The notes: generated from the sequence alone by a model not told the origin. DNA of 64,000 nucleotides from an uncultured Planctomyces sp. (GCA_937904325.1 CALGTK010000107.1:1-64000), one strand, 5' to 3'; numbered from the stretch's first letter, positions 9,601 through 19,654 are shown. Translations and numbers: made by a program.

Positions 9601-11327
9601 AAATTGCGTTCGAGACCTTCTTCTGCGAACGCGATCTGCTGCGACCATTTTGCGGAACCTGTTGCAGGATTCAGGCAGAAAAGTCTGATCACATTTTCCT
9701 TTTGCCCAACGATGAACAAGTCGCCGCGGTCAGGTAATGGAGCCCCCAGAAAGAACCAGCCAGCCAGTTCCGGAGCATGCCGTTCATTCGTCTCGGAACC
9801 ACCGATCTGCCATGCAGGCTGGCCAGTTTCAAGATCGAAAGCTTTCAGTCGGTTAGAAGTTGTTGAGTCCGGTCGCGGGGATGCATTCGCACCATTCACG
9901 CGGCGGATGCTCGTTCGACCAAGCGTGAAGACCGGGTCGTCTTCCATGAAATAAACATTCTTGCCGTCGCTACTGATCAGGCCGTGAGCCGCGTTCTGAA
10001 ACAGAAACTGCCCGATGGGACCGCCGGTTCGATCCACAGCCGTCGATGCAGAAAGCAATGGAGTCATGTTCGCCGTTAGATTCGCAACGCTGCTTGTGTC
10101 TGGCGATGCAGAACCAAGCAACCGCTCAACCGAAGAGGATTCGGCTGTGGTCCATAAATGCTCCCCGGACTCGACATCAAGCACTTCGATGCCTCTGAAC
10201 GTGCGACAAACCAGGCGGCCGTCGATAAAGATCGGAGCTGCCGCGGGAGTCGTCGGAACCGAACGGTAAGTCAGATCGGTAACAAGCCGTTCGATTGTCG
10301 ATCTGAGACCGGGGTGAGAAGTCGTCGGGAACTCCCACCGACGAATCATGACCGGCCGGCTTGCCGCTAACGGTTCGGCATGCCGCCTTGAGTTGCCGCC
10401 GGGGACGGGCCATTGCGAAAGTGCTGAAGGCTCTGCGCTGACGAATTGTGCGCGAAGACTCTGAATTGTATTGGTCAACGTCGCCGGTTCTTTCGGCTGA
10501 CTGGTGAGGTCATGAATCAAACCCGCTTTCTTCTGCCACGCGGAAGACTGCACCATCGACGCGTCAGAATTCTGGAGAAGACTCAACCAACTGGCGGCCA
10601 GGGCAAATTCGCCTCGGTCGACGAGCTGGGCGGCCAGTTGATCGGCGGCCAGATACCCGACGGGCGATCCAAAGAATCGAACAGCGACGTTGCTCAGTTG
10701 CCGCAGACTGTTTTCCTGAACGGCCTGTTGGAACAGCGTGTTTGCCAGAGTAGCCTCGGCCCTTGCTCGAGCTACTCGCCGGTTTTTCGGTAAGCTGCCC
10801 AGTAACCTGGCAGTACTGAGTCTTGCCGATCTCAGACTGCCATCCTCGTGACGGATGACGTAATCCTCAGACTCCGAATTATCGACCGGGCCGATAAAGC
10901 GATCGATTCTCTGCAACACTTCGCCCCAGTCTCGCCCCTGCACTGCCCGTTCGATTTTGTGCCACACTGCTTGCTTCGATCGGATGACTGGAGCGCGAAA
11001 ATCGATGTTGTCTAAATTACGCTGCAAACGCGGAGCATCGTCCTTATCAAGCGGGGTAATGTCGTCAGCGGCTTCCGCGGCATTGTCCGCTTCTTCGGTA
11101 GCCGCCTGGGCGAAGCGTTCTCCTGCTGCACCAGGAGCAAGGTTTTCTCCGGGCGCACCATCTGGCTGAAACCGTGGGTCTAGTTGACTGAACGCGACAG
11201 CCGGCAGGCTCAGAAAACTCATTGCCGTCAGCAGTAACGGCAAAGAGTGCTGCGTCGCCCACGGAACTGGCCGACTGATCTGCGAATCATGATGTTGTCG
11301 GAGTTGCGAAAGCACGCAGGTTTCCAA
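6606..11327 (-). CDS. Large PQQ-binding-like beta-propeller repeat protein
   Basis: 1573 aa ORF; repeated 'G...LW' propeller blades (IEVLDVESGEHLWTT, LKAFDLETGQPAWQIGG, FDSRTGKLRWRLEPL, ISTGKLLWSQEVL) in N- and C-terminal halves with a helical middle; hydrophobic N-terminal segment. Confidence 0.8.
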   Translation of the reverse strand: METCVLSQLRQHHDSQISRPVPWATQHSLPLLLTAMSFLSLPAVAFSQLDPRFQPDGAPGENLAPGAAGERFAQAATEEADNAAEAADDITPLDKDDAPRLQRNLDNIDFRAPVIRSKQAVWHKIERAVQGRDWGEVLQRIDRFIGPVDNSESEDYVIRHEDGSLRSARLSTARLLGSLPKNRRVARARAEATLANTLFQQAVQENSLRQLSNVAVRFFGSPVGYLAADQLAAQLVDRGEFALAASWLSLLQNSDASMVQSSAWQKKAGLIHDLTSQPKEPATLTNTIQSLRAQFVSAEPSALSQWPVPGGNSRRHAEPLAASRPVMIRRWEFPTTSHPGLRSTIERLVTDLTYRSVPTTPAAAPIFIDGRLVCRTFRGIEVLDVESGEHLWTTAESSSVERLLGSASPDTSSVANLTANMTPLLSASTAVDRTGGPIGQFLFQNAAHGLISSDGKNVYFMEDDPVFTLGRTSIRRVNGANASPRPDSTTSNRLKAFDLETGQPAWQIGGSETNERHAPELAGWFFLGAPLPDRGDLFIVGQKENVIRLFCLNPATGSAKWSQQIAFAEEGLERNLNRRLWSAQLATAHGIVVCPTTVGWLVGVDRSTGTIVWSHRYSERRPAGPVGSPRLFRGNRGGIKLANESIGNAWVPAAPIVMGDRVVFAPSEPRDESDSTTRFLDCVNVFTGQRIWSLPREQALAVTGTAHGQTIVTWPNSIVILQPDGKTRAEIEFDSEDGLPCGRGVAANGSFWIPLQKNVLLRFNIEKASLAERIEVAGGYPALGNLAFYEGLLISHAPEGITAWELEESLSSRLTTFRSSGDTAKADILQAQVALSRKEFSAAIDILLPRLSANPDTILHESILQLLMQAASGQVESKPEVSLTFLAQVQPLLEAAGIEGAEFERRRRQLEVEALIETDRLEAAFGKLLDLEAMAHAGNIKRVDDPRISVSTDVWLARRLALVWNLMPPDARTRNSARVVSLIDKPDNSAASELSLERTKTLFGFHPAARKLVGKLAGVAIAEQRLADAEHWLQQIAETSPHSQAAKALIQRLQLRLDLGIVDTETQQLAKRLKKEFFSATLPDGTAVSVKLKPLLTTLENPQQAESSDWGTINLVSTRTAPSQQNRKSPRLIADRPSNRFRATTSASGTGSNRLSFFERGTGELFWTVSLRSTNSPVASSDQRLDVYEAGPLNAVLGNGVLNILSLAERRVLWTQPIEDLDNARRIPTKRGQPLEDIDEWILRRRTGSMDAVPVFNSSYLCSRASRSLSVFDSRTGKLRWRLEPLERSMRIAGTRNAVFLTRPDGTFSAAHDALDGKLLASEPFGIGTAESGIVVKVDERSIVTITKSSPDEAADKSGLAPDSFITMRSVNPETKEELWNHEFSAKCKARMISNDNLAILARFGRIKLLNFRTGNLTEFEKIPTRLRLGSPEYTILSDGRILFLTLERDGAVDSRQPGLPSVRLNGHLLAFEISTGKLLWSQEVLEQYLITERLDQVPFLITTNYRRNFLRQPNELRRIMVLDKQDGKVLLDTKDEPGEAAFHSMLIDMENRHVDLLSNAERLRLQVVPVAK

Positions 11328-11933
11328 TCAGCCGTTTACTCGGTGAGGAGTTCCCAAATCGTATGAAAGGGCGACAGTCGTCAGACGTGTCAGACAAGTC
11401 CGTTAGTATATCTGCGAGGAAGACCGTTGCCACGACCGTGGACGAATCCGTGAGATTTACTTACCGAACGACTGCTGGTCGCTGTGGCCCGGCAAGGCGA
11501 ACGGATCGAGCTGTGAGAATCAATCGTTACGCCTGGTCTGCCTGCTCAATCCGAACGCTTCCTGCGTGACAAAGTGGGATTGTGGAAGACGCCGGTTGCA
11601 CAGGTTGGACTGTGACGATGCTGCGGCCTGGTCGAATTGAAGCCCTGACCGGAGGCACAAGAATCCATCGCGCCAGCAGGTTCGGAACGACCGTCGCCTC
11701 GGGCAACATGCTCACGGCAACCACGAGAGGATCGATCGACGTTTCTGGACCAGCCGCTTTGAATGTCGCTACTGCGCCGAAGTCAGTTATCAGACGATTC
11801 ACTTCGTGTTGCAGATGACTTTCCGTTTGACTTCTGCCGATCGTTCAGTAACGACTTCGCTCAGATCGTATAAAGCGAGACCGCTGGAGCCGGGATGGCT
11901 CACCCAACATGACGAGAAAACTATAAGGAACGT

Positions 11934-13949
11934 GTGACTATGGTGAACCTTCATCGGTGGTTGAAGAAGACCTCACCACATCTTGTTATCGTCGGGTCGC
12001 TGATTATCACTGGCTTGTCAGGGTGCCGCAGTGCTCAATTCACGGCGTTTGAAGTTGAGTCCCCCACACCGTCGTACCCAACTCCGTTGGTAGTACAGGA
12101 TGCCGTAACTAAGACCGCGCCGTATACCGAGCCGAATGCAGCCCCGTCCGCTGAGGACGTGACAAAGGAACTGGTGCTCGAACCTCCCACGCCCCCACTG
12201 GCCAATTCAGGAAGCAACTCGGGAACCGGCTCTTCCCAGGCGTTGCCGTTGCCCGAGATCGAATATCCAAAGGTCGAAACTTCGAAAAAGTCTCCGATCA
12301 GCGTGTTGACCCAGGCAAAGCCTCAACTCAAAAGCGGCTCGAAAGAAACCGCCAGCACTGATGCGGCCTCAGGCCCTTTCGATCCGTCGGAACTGTTTCA
12401 CGAGGACCATCCGAAATCAGCCGACATACCGGCGGCCGGCACGACAGATGCGACCGACGTTGTCGTGAGCAAGCCCTCCGTCGAAAAGGGAACATATTCG
12501 CCAGTCAAAGAAAAGATCGAGGATCCTTTCGATAACAAATTCGAATCAATCGTGGCCAATCCTGAAGTGCCCGTTCCAAACCCTGATAAAAACACGGCCA
12601 GCGTTACGAAACCGGATTCAAAGCTGACACCAGTGACGCCGCTGAAAACCAAGCCGACCGTAGAGCCAGCGGCGACGGATAACCCAACGTCCGACCTGTT
12701 TCCACCTCCCAGGACGAAATTATCACTGCCGAAAGTTGGTCCGGCCAACACGCTCATCGAATCCTCAGCAAAAATCGACGACGGTAAAAATGAACGCCCC
12801 ATAACGATACCGAAAATTAAAGTTGATACGAAACCTCTGGAGCAAGGAGTTGACGAAGCGGCATCGCTGCCAGTAATCACTCCGGCCACCGTTGCAAAGA
12901 AAACAAATCCGAGCATTGACTTGGAACTGCCTCTGTCAGAAGCGGTTAAGTCAGCAAAGCCTGATCTGACAACATCGATCGATAAACCTGAGCAGGATCA
13001 GCTTGCTTCGGTCGCCAGGACCAATACGAAAATTTCGGTGATCGATTCAATAAAAAATAAGCCGGCTTCAAAACCGCTTACGCCAAAAGCGTCGGCGCAG
13101 CCGACTAAGCCATCGGTTCTTCAGGATGCGGTTTCAGTAGTCGCTGAGGTCTGGTCGCCGGCCGACAATGTTGTGTTTGACAATTCTGGAAACGCATTCG
13201 TCTCACACGGAAAACACATCTCGAAGGTCTCATCAGACGGCACGGTCGAACCGTGGGCAACAATGGGCTCGCCACGTGGACATGTCATCCTTCCCGATGG
13301 AAGTCACATGGTTGCTGATGCCGGGCAGAGAGCCATCGTCAAGCTGAACGAAGCTGGCAAGCAGGTTCGCAAAGTTGCGACTCGAAGTGACGGTTATTTC
13401 CTGAGAGCTCCGAATGACCTTGTTGTCGACTCAAAAGGCGGCGTGTACTTCACGGACCCGGGCTACGCTCGAATTCGAAATCCTATCGGCCGAATTCATT
13501 ACGTTGCCGCCGACGGCAGTGTGATCGTTGTTGCTCAGCGTCTGGCATTTCCGGAAGGGATTGCATTGTCCTCTGACGGATCGAAGTTGCTCGTCGTTGA
13601 GAGCCAGACTCGGCAGGTGGTTGAATTTGAAATCCGATCTCCTGGAACTGTTGGGCCGAAGCACATCTTCGCAAAGCTTCAGGCAGACTCCGATGATGCC
13701 GAACAAGGATTTGCAAACGGACTGCTCGTCGAGCCCAAAACTGGTCGCATCTTTGTCGCTCTCGGAGACGGATACCGGGTTGAAATGCTATCACCTGAAG
13801 GCAAGCTACTTCGATCCTTCGACGTGGGAGCAACAGTGAACGGCATCGCGATTAAATCGAGCGACACCGGACGCCTGTTTGCAACTGGTGGAGCACGGTC
13901 GGGTAATAAAGACGCCGGTCAGCTATTCGAAATTCGAATCGGCGACTGA
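11934..13949 (+). CDS. Lipoprotein with low-complexity linker and C-terminal SMP-30/gluconolactonase-like propeller
   Basis: Lipobox-like LSGC near N-terminus; long P/T/K/S-rich region; C-terminal LRAPNDLVVDSKGGVYFTDPGYARIRNPIGRIHYV typical of SMP-30/LRE family. Confidence 0.8.
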   Translation: MTMVNLHRWLKKTSPHLVIVGSLIITGLSGCRSAQFTAFEVESPTPSYPTPLVVQDAVTKTAPYTEPNAAPSAEDVTKELVLEPPTPPLANSGSNSGTGSSQALPLPEIEYPKVETSKKSPISVLTQAKPQLKSGSKETASTDAASGPFDPSELFHEDHPKSADIPAAGTTDATDVVVSKPSVEKGTYSPVKEKIEDPFDNKFESIVANPEVPVPNPDKNTASVTKPDSKLTPVTPLKTKPTVEPAATDNPTSDLFPPPRTKLSLPKVGPANTLIESSAKIDDGKNERPITIPKIKVDTKPLEQGVDEAASLPVITPATVAKKTNPSIDLELPLSEAVKSAKPDLTTSIDKPEQDQLASVARTNTKISVIDSIKNKPASKPLTPKASAQPTKPSVLQDAVSVVAEVWSPADNVVFDNSGNAFVSHGKHISKVSSDGTVEPWATMGSPRGHVILPDGSHMVADAGQRAIVKLNEAGKQVRKVATRSDGYFLRAPNDLVVDSKGGVYFTDPGYARIRNPIGRIHYVAADGSVIVVAQRLAFPEGIALSSDGSKLLVVESQTRQVVEFEIRSPGTVGPKHIFAKLQADSDDAEQGFANGLLVEPKTGRIFVALGDGYRVEMLSPEGKLLRSFDVGATVNGIAIKSSDTGRLFATGGARSGNKDAGQLFEIRIGD

Positions 13950-13955
13950 GCGATC

Positions 13956-14957
13956 CTACGAGTTAAGTTTCAAAACCCGCTCTGCGTTGCCGCGGAAAAC
14001 TTTCGCGGCAGCGTCGGCCGGTAGATCGAGACTGTCAAACAGCTCGAATTGCGGAACGGCCTGGCCGGGTTGCAGGTAGTCGGTTCCGAACAGTAGTCGG
14101 TCCTGCCGGCGAATCATGAACTCACGTCCGAATTCGCGGTCGCGGCTGATAGAGTTCGCTCCAGAACCGGCCGAAAGATCACCGTACAGATTTGGGTACT
14201 TCTCCATCAGCGTATCGATCGCTCCTCCCGGCCGGACTTTTCCCTTTGGATAGCTCATCAGTTCTGCCTGGGTCAGACCGCCAGAAATTGATGCCCACCA
14301 GCCCGGGCCATGCCCGAGGAAGTTGAGCTTCGGGAACGTTGCCAGCGCATGTTCCAGCCTCGGGAGTCCCGGCTGATCTTTGCCTCGGAGGTTGTCCATG
14401 TGGAAAAGTAGCGGGATCTGCAACTCCTGGCAGACGTCATAAATCTGCATCATGAGTGGGTCGTCAAAATTGAGTCCCACCTTGTGTTCGCCGAACCCTC
14501 GAGCCCCTTGCTCGACATACTTGCCGATGACGTCGAGGAATCCCTTCCGTCCACCACGCAGCGAAGTCCGAGGGTCAATTGAACAGAACGGGGTAAAACG
14601 GTCGGGATGCGCTTTCGCGGCGGCCAGCGCCGGTTCGGTCAGTAACAGAAAGCTCGATGACTCTGGTGACGTTAAAGGCAGCAGCACCGATTTTTCGACG
14701 TCGTGCTCGTCCATCCAACGCAACAGATCGTCAGCTGTCAATTCTTTGTTACCGTTCCAAGTCGTGCCGATGTGAGTGTGCACGTCGATGTACTTCGACG
14801 CTTTCTTCCGCGAAGTCTCTGCCGCGTACAGTCCGGGAATCGAGAATCGCCCCGGCCGGCCTGACTGAACAACTTCGTTGGCGACAACATTTGCAGCACC
14901 AGCGGCGGCAAGGCCACGAATACTCCGTTTCAGAAACTGACGTCGATTCAGCGGCAT
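13956..14957 (-). CDS. Amidohydrolase (TIM-barrel metal-dependent hydrolase) with Tat signal
   Basis: NRRQFLKRSIRGLAAAGAANVVA Tat motif; KYIDVHTHIGTTW metal-binding motif; RLLFGTDYLQPG near C-terminus. ORF open to 15041; ATG at 14957 precedes the Tat motif. Confidence 0.85.
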   Translation of the reverse strand: MPLNRRQFLKRSIRGLAAAGAANVVANEVVQSGRPGRFSIPGLYAAETSRKKASKYIDVHTHIGTTWNGNKELTADDLLRWMDEHDVEKSVLLPLTSPESSSFLLLTEPALAAAKAHPDRFTPFCSIDPRTSLRGGRKGFLDVIGKYVEQGARGFGEHKVGLNFDDPLMMQIYDVCQELQIPLLFHMDNLRGKDQPGLPRLEHALATFPKLNFLGHGPGWWASISGGLTQAELMSYPKGKVRPGGAIDTLMEKYPNLYGDLSAGSGANSISRDREFGREFMIRRQDRLLFGTDYLQPGQAVPQFELFDSLDLPADAAAKVFRGNAERVLKLNS

Positions 14958-15339
14958 GGCGAAGCTCCGGATTCGTGGCTGGATTCGCAAACTCGTGTTC
15001 GGTATGGCAAATGAGTTTCCAATCGAAGTATCTGGCGGCAATTGCGATCAGGGTTATTTAGACCGGACACTTCGGAAGGCGAACTAAGTGTCACAGGATA
15101 TTTCAGGATGACGCGGCACGATACCCAGCGGCCAGAAATCGTAAGACGTGACAAGCGCAGCGCGGGCACACCATCTGTAGACTTGCCCTCGAAGTTAGCC
15201 CCGTCTACACACGCTCGACGATGGCGTCATAAAGCGAAATACTGGCCGCTTCGTACCCGATCGCCAAGAAGCGGACAGCAGGACTCCGTTCCGCATACGA
15301 GATTCATTTTCATTTTTCTGCAACTCATCAGGCTCCGCT

Positions 15340-16362
15340 ATGAACGACTCTATTCGCCAGGCACTCAACCATATCCTTGACGGACAGACGGTTCCTCGTA
15401 CCGCCACCGAGGCGGCATTTGCTGCAATCATGGATGGAGAATGTGGCGAGATCGACATCGCCGCATTACTGACCGCTCTAACCGTTCGTGGGGAAGAAGT
15501 CGAAGAAATTGCGGGAGCTGCGGCGGTCATGCGGCAACGCGCGACTCGTATAGAATGCCAGTCCAGGGGATTGCTTGACACCTGTGGGACCGGCGGCGAC
15601 AAACTGCACACTTTCAACATCAGCACGGCAACGGCCTTTGTCGCTGCGGCGGCAGGCGTTCCGGTGGCTAAACATGGAAACCGGAGCGTGTCGAGTTCGA
15701 GCGGTTCTGCAGACGTTCTCGAGGCACTAGGGATCAATCTGCAACTTTCGCCCGAACAGGTCGGGAAGTGCATCGACGAAGTTGGTATCGGCTTCTGCTT
15801 TGCGCCGCTACTGCATTCAGCTATGAAGAATGTCGTTCCAGTCCGTAAGGCTTTGGGGATTCGAACGATTTTTAATCTACTCGGGCCGCTGACAAATCCG
15901 GCTGGGGCTCAATTCCAATTGCTTGGCGCGAACCGAAAACACTTCGCGGAAAAACTCGCGACGGCGTTGTTTGAACTTGGTTGCAATCGTGCTTTGGTGG
16001 TGTGTGGAAACGACGAACTTGACGAGATCAGCCTTTGGGGCCAAACGGTAGTGTTTGACGTTTCACGTGACGGCGTCGTCGAACGATCATGGTCGGCTAG
16101 TGACTTTGGGCTTTCCGAATGCAGCGTAGATGAACTGGTCGTCGATGGAGCAGCCGAAAGCGCTCACCGAATTCGACAAATCCTTGACGGTACTCAGGGA
16201 GCCTCGCGAGACATTGTCGTCGCCAACGCGGCCGCATCATTGGTCGCGGCAGGTAAAGCAACCAGCCCAGCAGAGGCCGCAACACTTGCTGCGGAAGCGA
16301 TCGACAACGGCAATGCAAAGACGGTGGTCGAACGATTGGCGGAAACCACGAATTCGATGTAG
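15340..16362 (+). CDS. trpD: Anthranilate phosphoribosyltransferase
   Basis: LLDTCGTGGDKLHTFNISTATAFVAAAAGVPVAKHGNRSVSSSSGSADVLEALG and NLLGPLTNPAGA motifs. Confidence 0.95.
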   Translation: MNDSIRQALNHILDGQTVPRTATEAAFAAIMDGECGEIDIAALLTALTVRGEEVEEIAGAAAVMRQRATRIECQSRGLLDTCGTGGDKLHTFNISTATAFVAAAAGVPVAKHGNRSVSSSSGSADVLEALGINLQLSPEQVGKCIDEVGIGFCFAPLLHSAMKNVVPVRKALGIRTIFNLLGPLTNPAGAQFQLLGANRKHFAEKLATALFELGCNRALVVCGNDELDEISLWGQTVVFDVSRDGVVERSWSASDFGLSECSVDELVVDGAAESAHRIRQILDGTQGASRDIVVANAAASLVAAGKATSPAEAATLAAEAIDNGNAKTVVERLAETTNSM

Positions 16363-16376
16363 TAGAGCTAAGCGGT

Positions 16377-17126
16377 GTGGATCGCGTTTGGACGCTCACA
16401 GTTTATTCAGGAGTAAACGTTGTGATTATTTTTTCTTGCTCAAAATCGTCAGTAACATTGTTGAGTGTTCTTTGCCTGGCTTGGTTGTCGTTTCCGGTCA
16501 ACGAATCCTTCGCGGACGAAGCGGAAACCAGCAAACCAGACTTCAAGAAATGGGAAGCTTCGATTCAGAAGTTTGAATCGCAGGACAAACAGATGCCTCA
16601 GCCAGCAGGGGCGAATTTGTTTGTGGGAAGTTCAAGCATTCGAAAGTGGGAACTCGGTCAATCGTTTCCGAAGTTCAAAACGATCAATCGGGGTTTTGGC
16701 GGATCAGAGATCGCGGACTCGATTCACTTCGCTGATAGAATCATTCTTAAATATCAACCGGCAATCATCCTTCTTTACGCCGGAGACAACGATATCTCGC
16801 GTGGTAAATCGGCTAAAATCGTAACCGCAGATTTTCAGAAGTTTGCCAGTGTTGTTCGGAAGAAACTGCCAGCGACCAGGATCGCCTTCATTGCAATTAA
16901 GCCAAGCACCAAACGATGGAATCTGGCTGGTGAAATCCGCGTAGCCAACAAAGCAATTGCTGCAATTTGCGCCGCAGACGAGAAGATGGACTATGTCGAT
17001 ATTTTCAACCCGATGCTCGGAAAAGATGGCAAACCTATGCCAGAGTTGTTCCTCAAGGACGGCCTGCATCTGAATGAACAAGGCTACAAAATCTGGGCTA
17101 AGGCGATACAGCCACTGTTGAAGTGA
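16377..17126 (+). CDS. SGNH/GDSL-type hydrolase
   Basis: NLFVGSSSIRKWE (GDSL-like block I), NRGFGGSEI, YAGDNDIS, and FLKDGLHLNEQGYKIWAKAI (DxxH block). Confidence 0.85.
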   Translation: MDRVWTLTVYSGVNVVIIFSCSKSSVTLLSVLCLAWLSFPVNESFADEAETSKPDFKKWEASIQKFESQDKQMPQPAGANLFVGSSSIRKWELGQSFPKFKTINRGFGGSEIADSIHFADRIILKYQPAIILLYAGDNDISRGKSAKIVTADFQKFASVVRKKLPATRIAFIAIKPSTKRWNLAGEIRVANKAIAAICAADEKMDYVDIFNPMLGKDGKPMPELFLKDGLHLNEQGYKIWAKAIQPLLK

Positions 17127-17168
17127 CAAAGCTTTGTGTCGAAGTCGCAACGCATTCGAATCGCTCTG

Positions 17169-19328
17169 CTATTTTTGCTTTTGTCCCGTGCATTTACGAA
17201 ACGTGCTCCGTCTTTCCTGTCGCCGAACGAACAGCGACATTGACCGAGTCTTAAGCGGGTAGCTGTGTCCTGGTGGCAAACTCTTCGGGCGTCTCGTTGG
17301 GTAGAATGTGTCGAGTTCGCATTGCCAGTAGCAACCTTCGTCGAGTGGCGGCAATCTGAATTGAATGTCGTCCTCGCTGGCGCTCATGAGGAGCAGCACC
17401 GTGTTGCCTTCCAGCGGTTCACCACTGGAATCAAACTCTTCAACCATCCGCCCGTCGAGAAGCATGCCTACGCAACGTGCGAACCCCGCTTCCCAGTCGG
17501 CACTGGTCATAGGCTCGCCAGCGGGCGTCAGCCAGTGAATGTCGCGGTCTTCAGTTTCACCATGCATTGACGGTTTAAAGAACGTTTGTCGGTGAAAAAC
17601 TGGATTCTCGCGCCAGAGCTGAATGGTTCGCCGAACAAACTTCTGAAAGGCTTGTCGCTCGGGTTGGAGATTCCAGTCGACCCAGCTGATTTCGTTGTCC
17701 TGGCAGTAGGCGTTGTTATTACCTCCCTGGGTACGACCGAATTCGTCACCTGCCAACAACATTGGAACGCCCTGCGAAAAGAATAGTGTCGTCAGGAAAT
17801 TTCGCCGCTGCCTGTCCCGCAAGTGATTGATGTCTTTATTCGGTGTCTCGCCTTCGAAGCCACTGTTCCAACTGCGGTTGTGATCGTCCCCGCTGTTTTC
17901 GAGATTTGCTTCGTTGTGCTTCTGGTTGTAGCTGACCAGATCTTTGAGCGTGAATCCGTCGTGCGAAGTGACAAAGTTGATGCTTGCCAGAGGGCTGCGA
18001 CCGTTGTGCTGAAATACGTCACTGCTGCCACAGATTCTTGTCGCGAAGTCGCGAAGTTTTCCGTGATCACCTCGCCAGAATTCGCGGACGGTGTCACGGT
18101 ACTGGCCGTTCCATTCTTTCCAGTGTCCTGGAAAGTTTCCGAGGTCGTAGCTGCCCACCGCGTCCCACGGTTCCGCGATCATCTTTACCTGTGAAAGAAC
18201 GGGATCCTGCTGCACTGCATCAAAAAACGCGGCGCCGGGATCAAAGTCGCGAGGTTCTCGGCCCAGTACTGACGCGAGATCAAATCGAAAACCGTCGACG
18301 TGCATTTCCTGCAGCCAGTAGCGCAGGCTGTCCATGATCAGTTGCAGCGAGAATGGATCGTTGACGTTCCACGAATTTCCGCAGCCGGAAAAGTTGTCAT
18401 AGTAACGGTGGTTGCCGGCGAGCCTGTAGTAGCTTGAATTGTCGATACCTCGAAAACTCAGCGTCGGCCCCATCTCGCTGCCTTCACCAGTGTGGTTGTA
18501 GACGACGTCCAGAATGACCTCGAGGCCGTGCTTGTGCAGCGTTTTGACCATTCTTTTGAACTCGCGCACCGTTTCCTGCGGCGAATCCGCCGACGAGTAC
18601 GTCATCTCAGGTGCGAAGAATCCCAGCGAGCTGTAGCCCCAGAAGTTCGTCTGCCCTCGTTCGACGAGAAACTGATCCTTCGCAAAATGGTGAACCGGCA
18701 TCAGCTCGACCGATGTCACGCCGAGCTTCAAGAGATGCCTAATGACCGCCGGCGAGCAGAGTCCTGCGTAAGTACCTCGCCTTGAAGTTGCGACCTTCGG
18801 GTTGAGCCTGGTGAGACCTCGAACGTTGGCCTCGTATATGAGCATCTTATTCCACGGTACGTTGGGCCGGACGTCGTCGCCCCAGACGAAGGCATCGTTG
18901 ATGACGGCTCCCAGCGGCGCGACGGCGGCGCTGTCGCGTTTGTCGAACGACATGTCTGACTCACCGACCGAATATCCAAACAGTGAGTCATCCCAGGTGA
19001 TGTCACGACCAAGAGCCTTTGCGTATGGGTCGAGCAGCACTTTGTTCCGGTTGAAGCGTTGCCCGGCAACTGGATCGTATGGCCCGTCAACGCGGAATCC
19101 GTAAAGCTGCCCCGGTCGAATATCTGGAAGATATCCGTGCCAGACGAATCCTGTCCCTCGCTTGAGCGGTACGGTGACAGACTCTTTTGTCGACGCTCGA
19201 TCCTCGAAAAGGCAAAGATCGACGGCGGTCGCGTTTCGCGAATAGAGGGCAAAGTTGACGCCCGTGCCGTCCCAGGTCGCACCCATTGGGTAAGGACGCC
19301 CAGGCCAGATTCGCATTGTTGGTTCCAT
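17169..19328 (-). CDS. glgX: Glycogen debranching enzyme
   Basis: RIWPGRPYPMGATWDGTGVNFALYS; VILDVVYNHTGEG; VDGFRFDLASVLGRE; AEPWDAVGSYDLGNFPGHWKEWNGQYRD; NFVTSHDGFTLKDLVSYNQKHNEANLE. ORF open to 19397. Confidence 0.95.
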   Translation of the reverse strand: MEPTMRIWPGRPYPMGATWDGTGVNFALYSRNATAVDLCLFEDRASTKESVTVPLKRGTGFVWHGYLPDIRPGQLYGFRVDGPYDPVAGQRFNRNKVLLDPYAKALGRDITWDDSLFGYSVGESDMSFDKRDSAAVAPLGAVINDAFVWGDDVRPNVPWNKMLIYEANVRGLTRLNPKVATSRRGTYAGLCSPAVIRHLLKLGVTSVELMPVHHFAKDQFLVERGQTNFWGYSSLGFFAPEMTYSSADSPQETVREFKRMVKTLHKHGLEVILDVVYNHTGEGSEMGPTLSFRGIDNSSYYRLAGNHRYYDNFSGCGNSWNVNDPFSLQLIMDSLRYWLQEMHVDGFRFDLASVLGREPRDFDPGAAFFDAVQQDPVLSQVKMIAEPWDAVGSYDLGNFPGHWKEWNGQYRDTVREFWRGDHGKLRDFATRICGSSDVFQHNGRSPLASINFVTSHDGFTLKDLVSYNQKHNEANLENSGDDHNRSWNSGFEGETPNKDINHLRDRQRRNFLTTLFFSQGVPMLLAGDEFGRTQGGNNNAYCQDNEISWVDWNLQPERQAFQKFVRRTIQLWRENPVFHRQTFFKPSMHGETEDRDIHWLTPAGEPMTSADWEAGFARCVGMLLDGRMVEEFDSSGEPLEGNTVLLLMSASEDDIQFRLPPLDEGCYWQCELDTFYPTRRPKSLPPGHSYPLKTRSMSLFVRRQERRSTFRKCTGQKQK

Positions 19329-19654
19329 CAGTCTTCTTATCGGGACGAACGTTGCTGTGGATCGCATCCTTGGCGTACGCTGTTTCCCATTGGGCAAGTG
19401 GATCGCATGTGTTTCTTTGTGAACTCTTTCGATTCTTTCGAAAACTGCTGTTTCACCACAAAAATTCGGCGAATTCGAACGGTTCCGGCAATCCGAGGCA
19501 AGGTCAGCTCAACAAGTGCCCGGGGCGACGGTCTGCCGCGTGAAACTTCTGCAAGCCAATGCGGGTAACAATCCAGCATCTGCCGAATGTCAGAAACGTG
19601 ACTTAGTCTTTAATTGGCCCTGCAGGGGGCACCACCTGTCAAACAGGAAACAAA

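Noticed and set aside
12398-12916. 172-aa minus-strand ORF inside the lipoprotein gene
   Set aside because: Shadow ORF of the low-complexity P/T/K-rich linker on the plus strand; composition is the complement of that linker.
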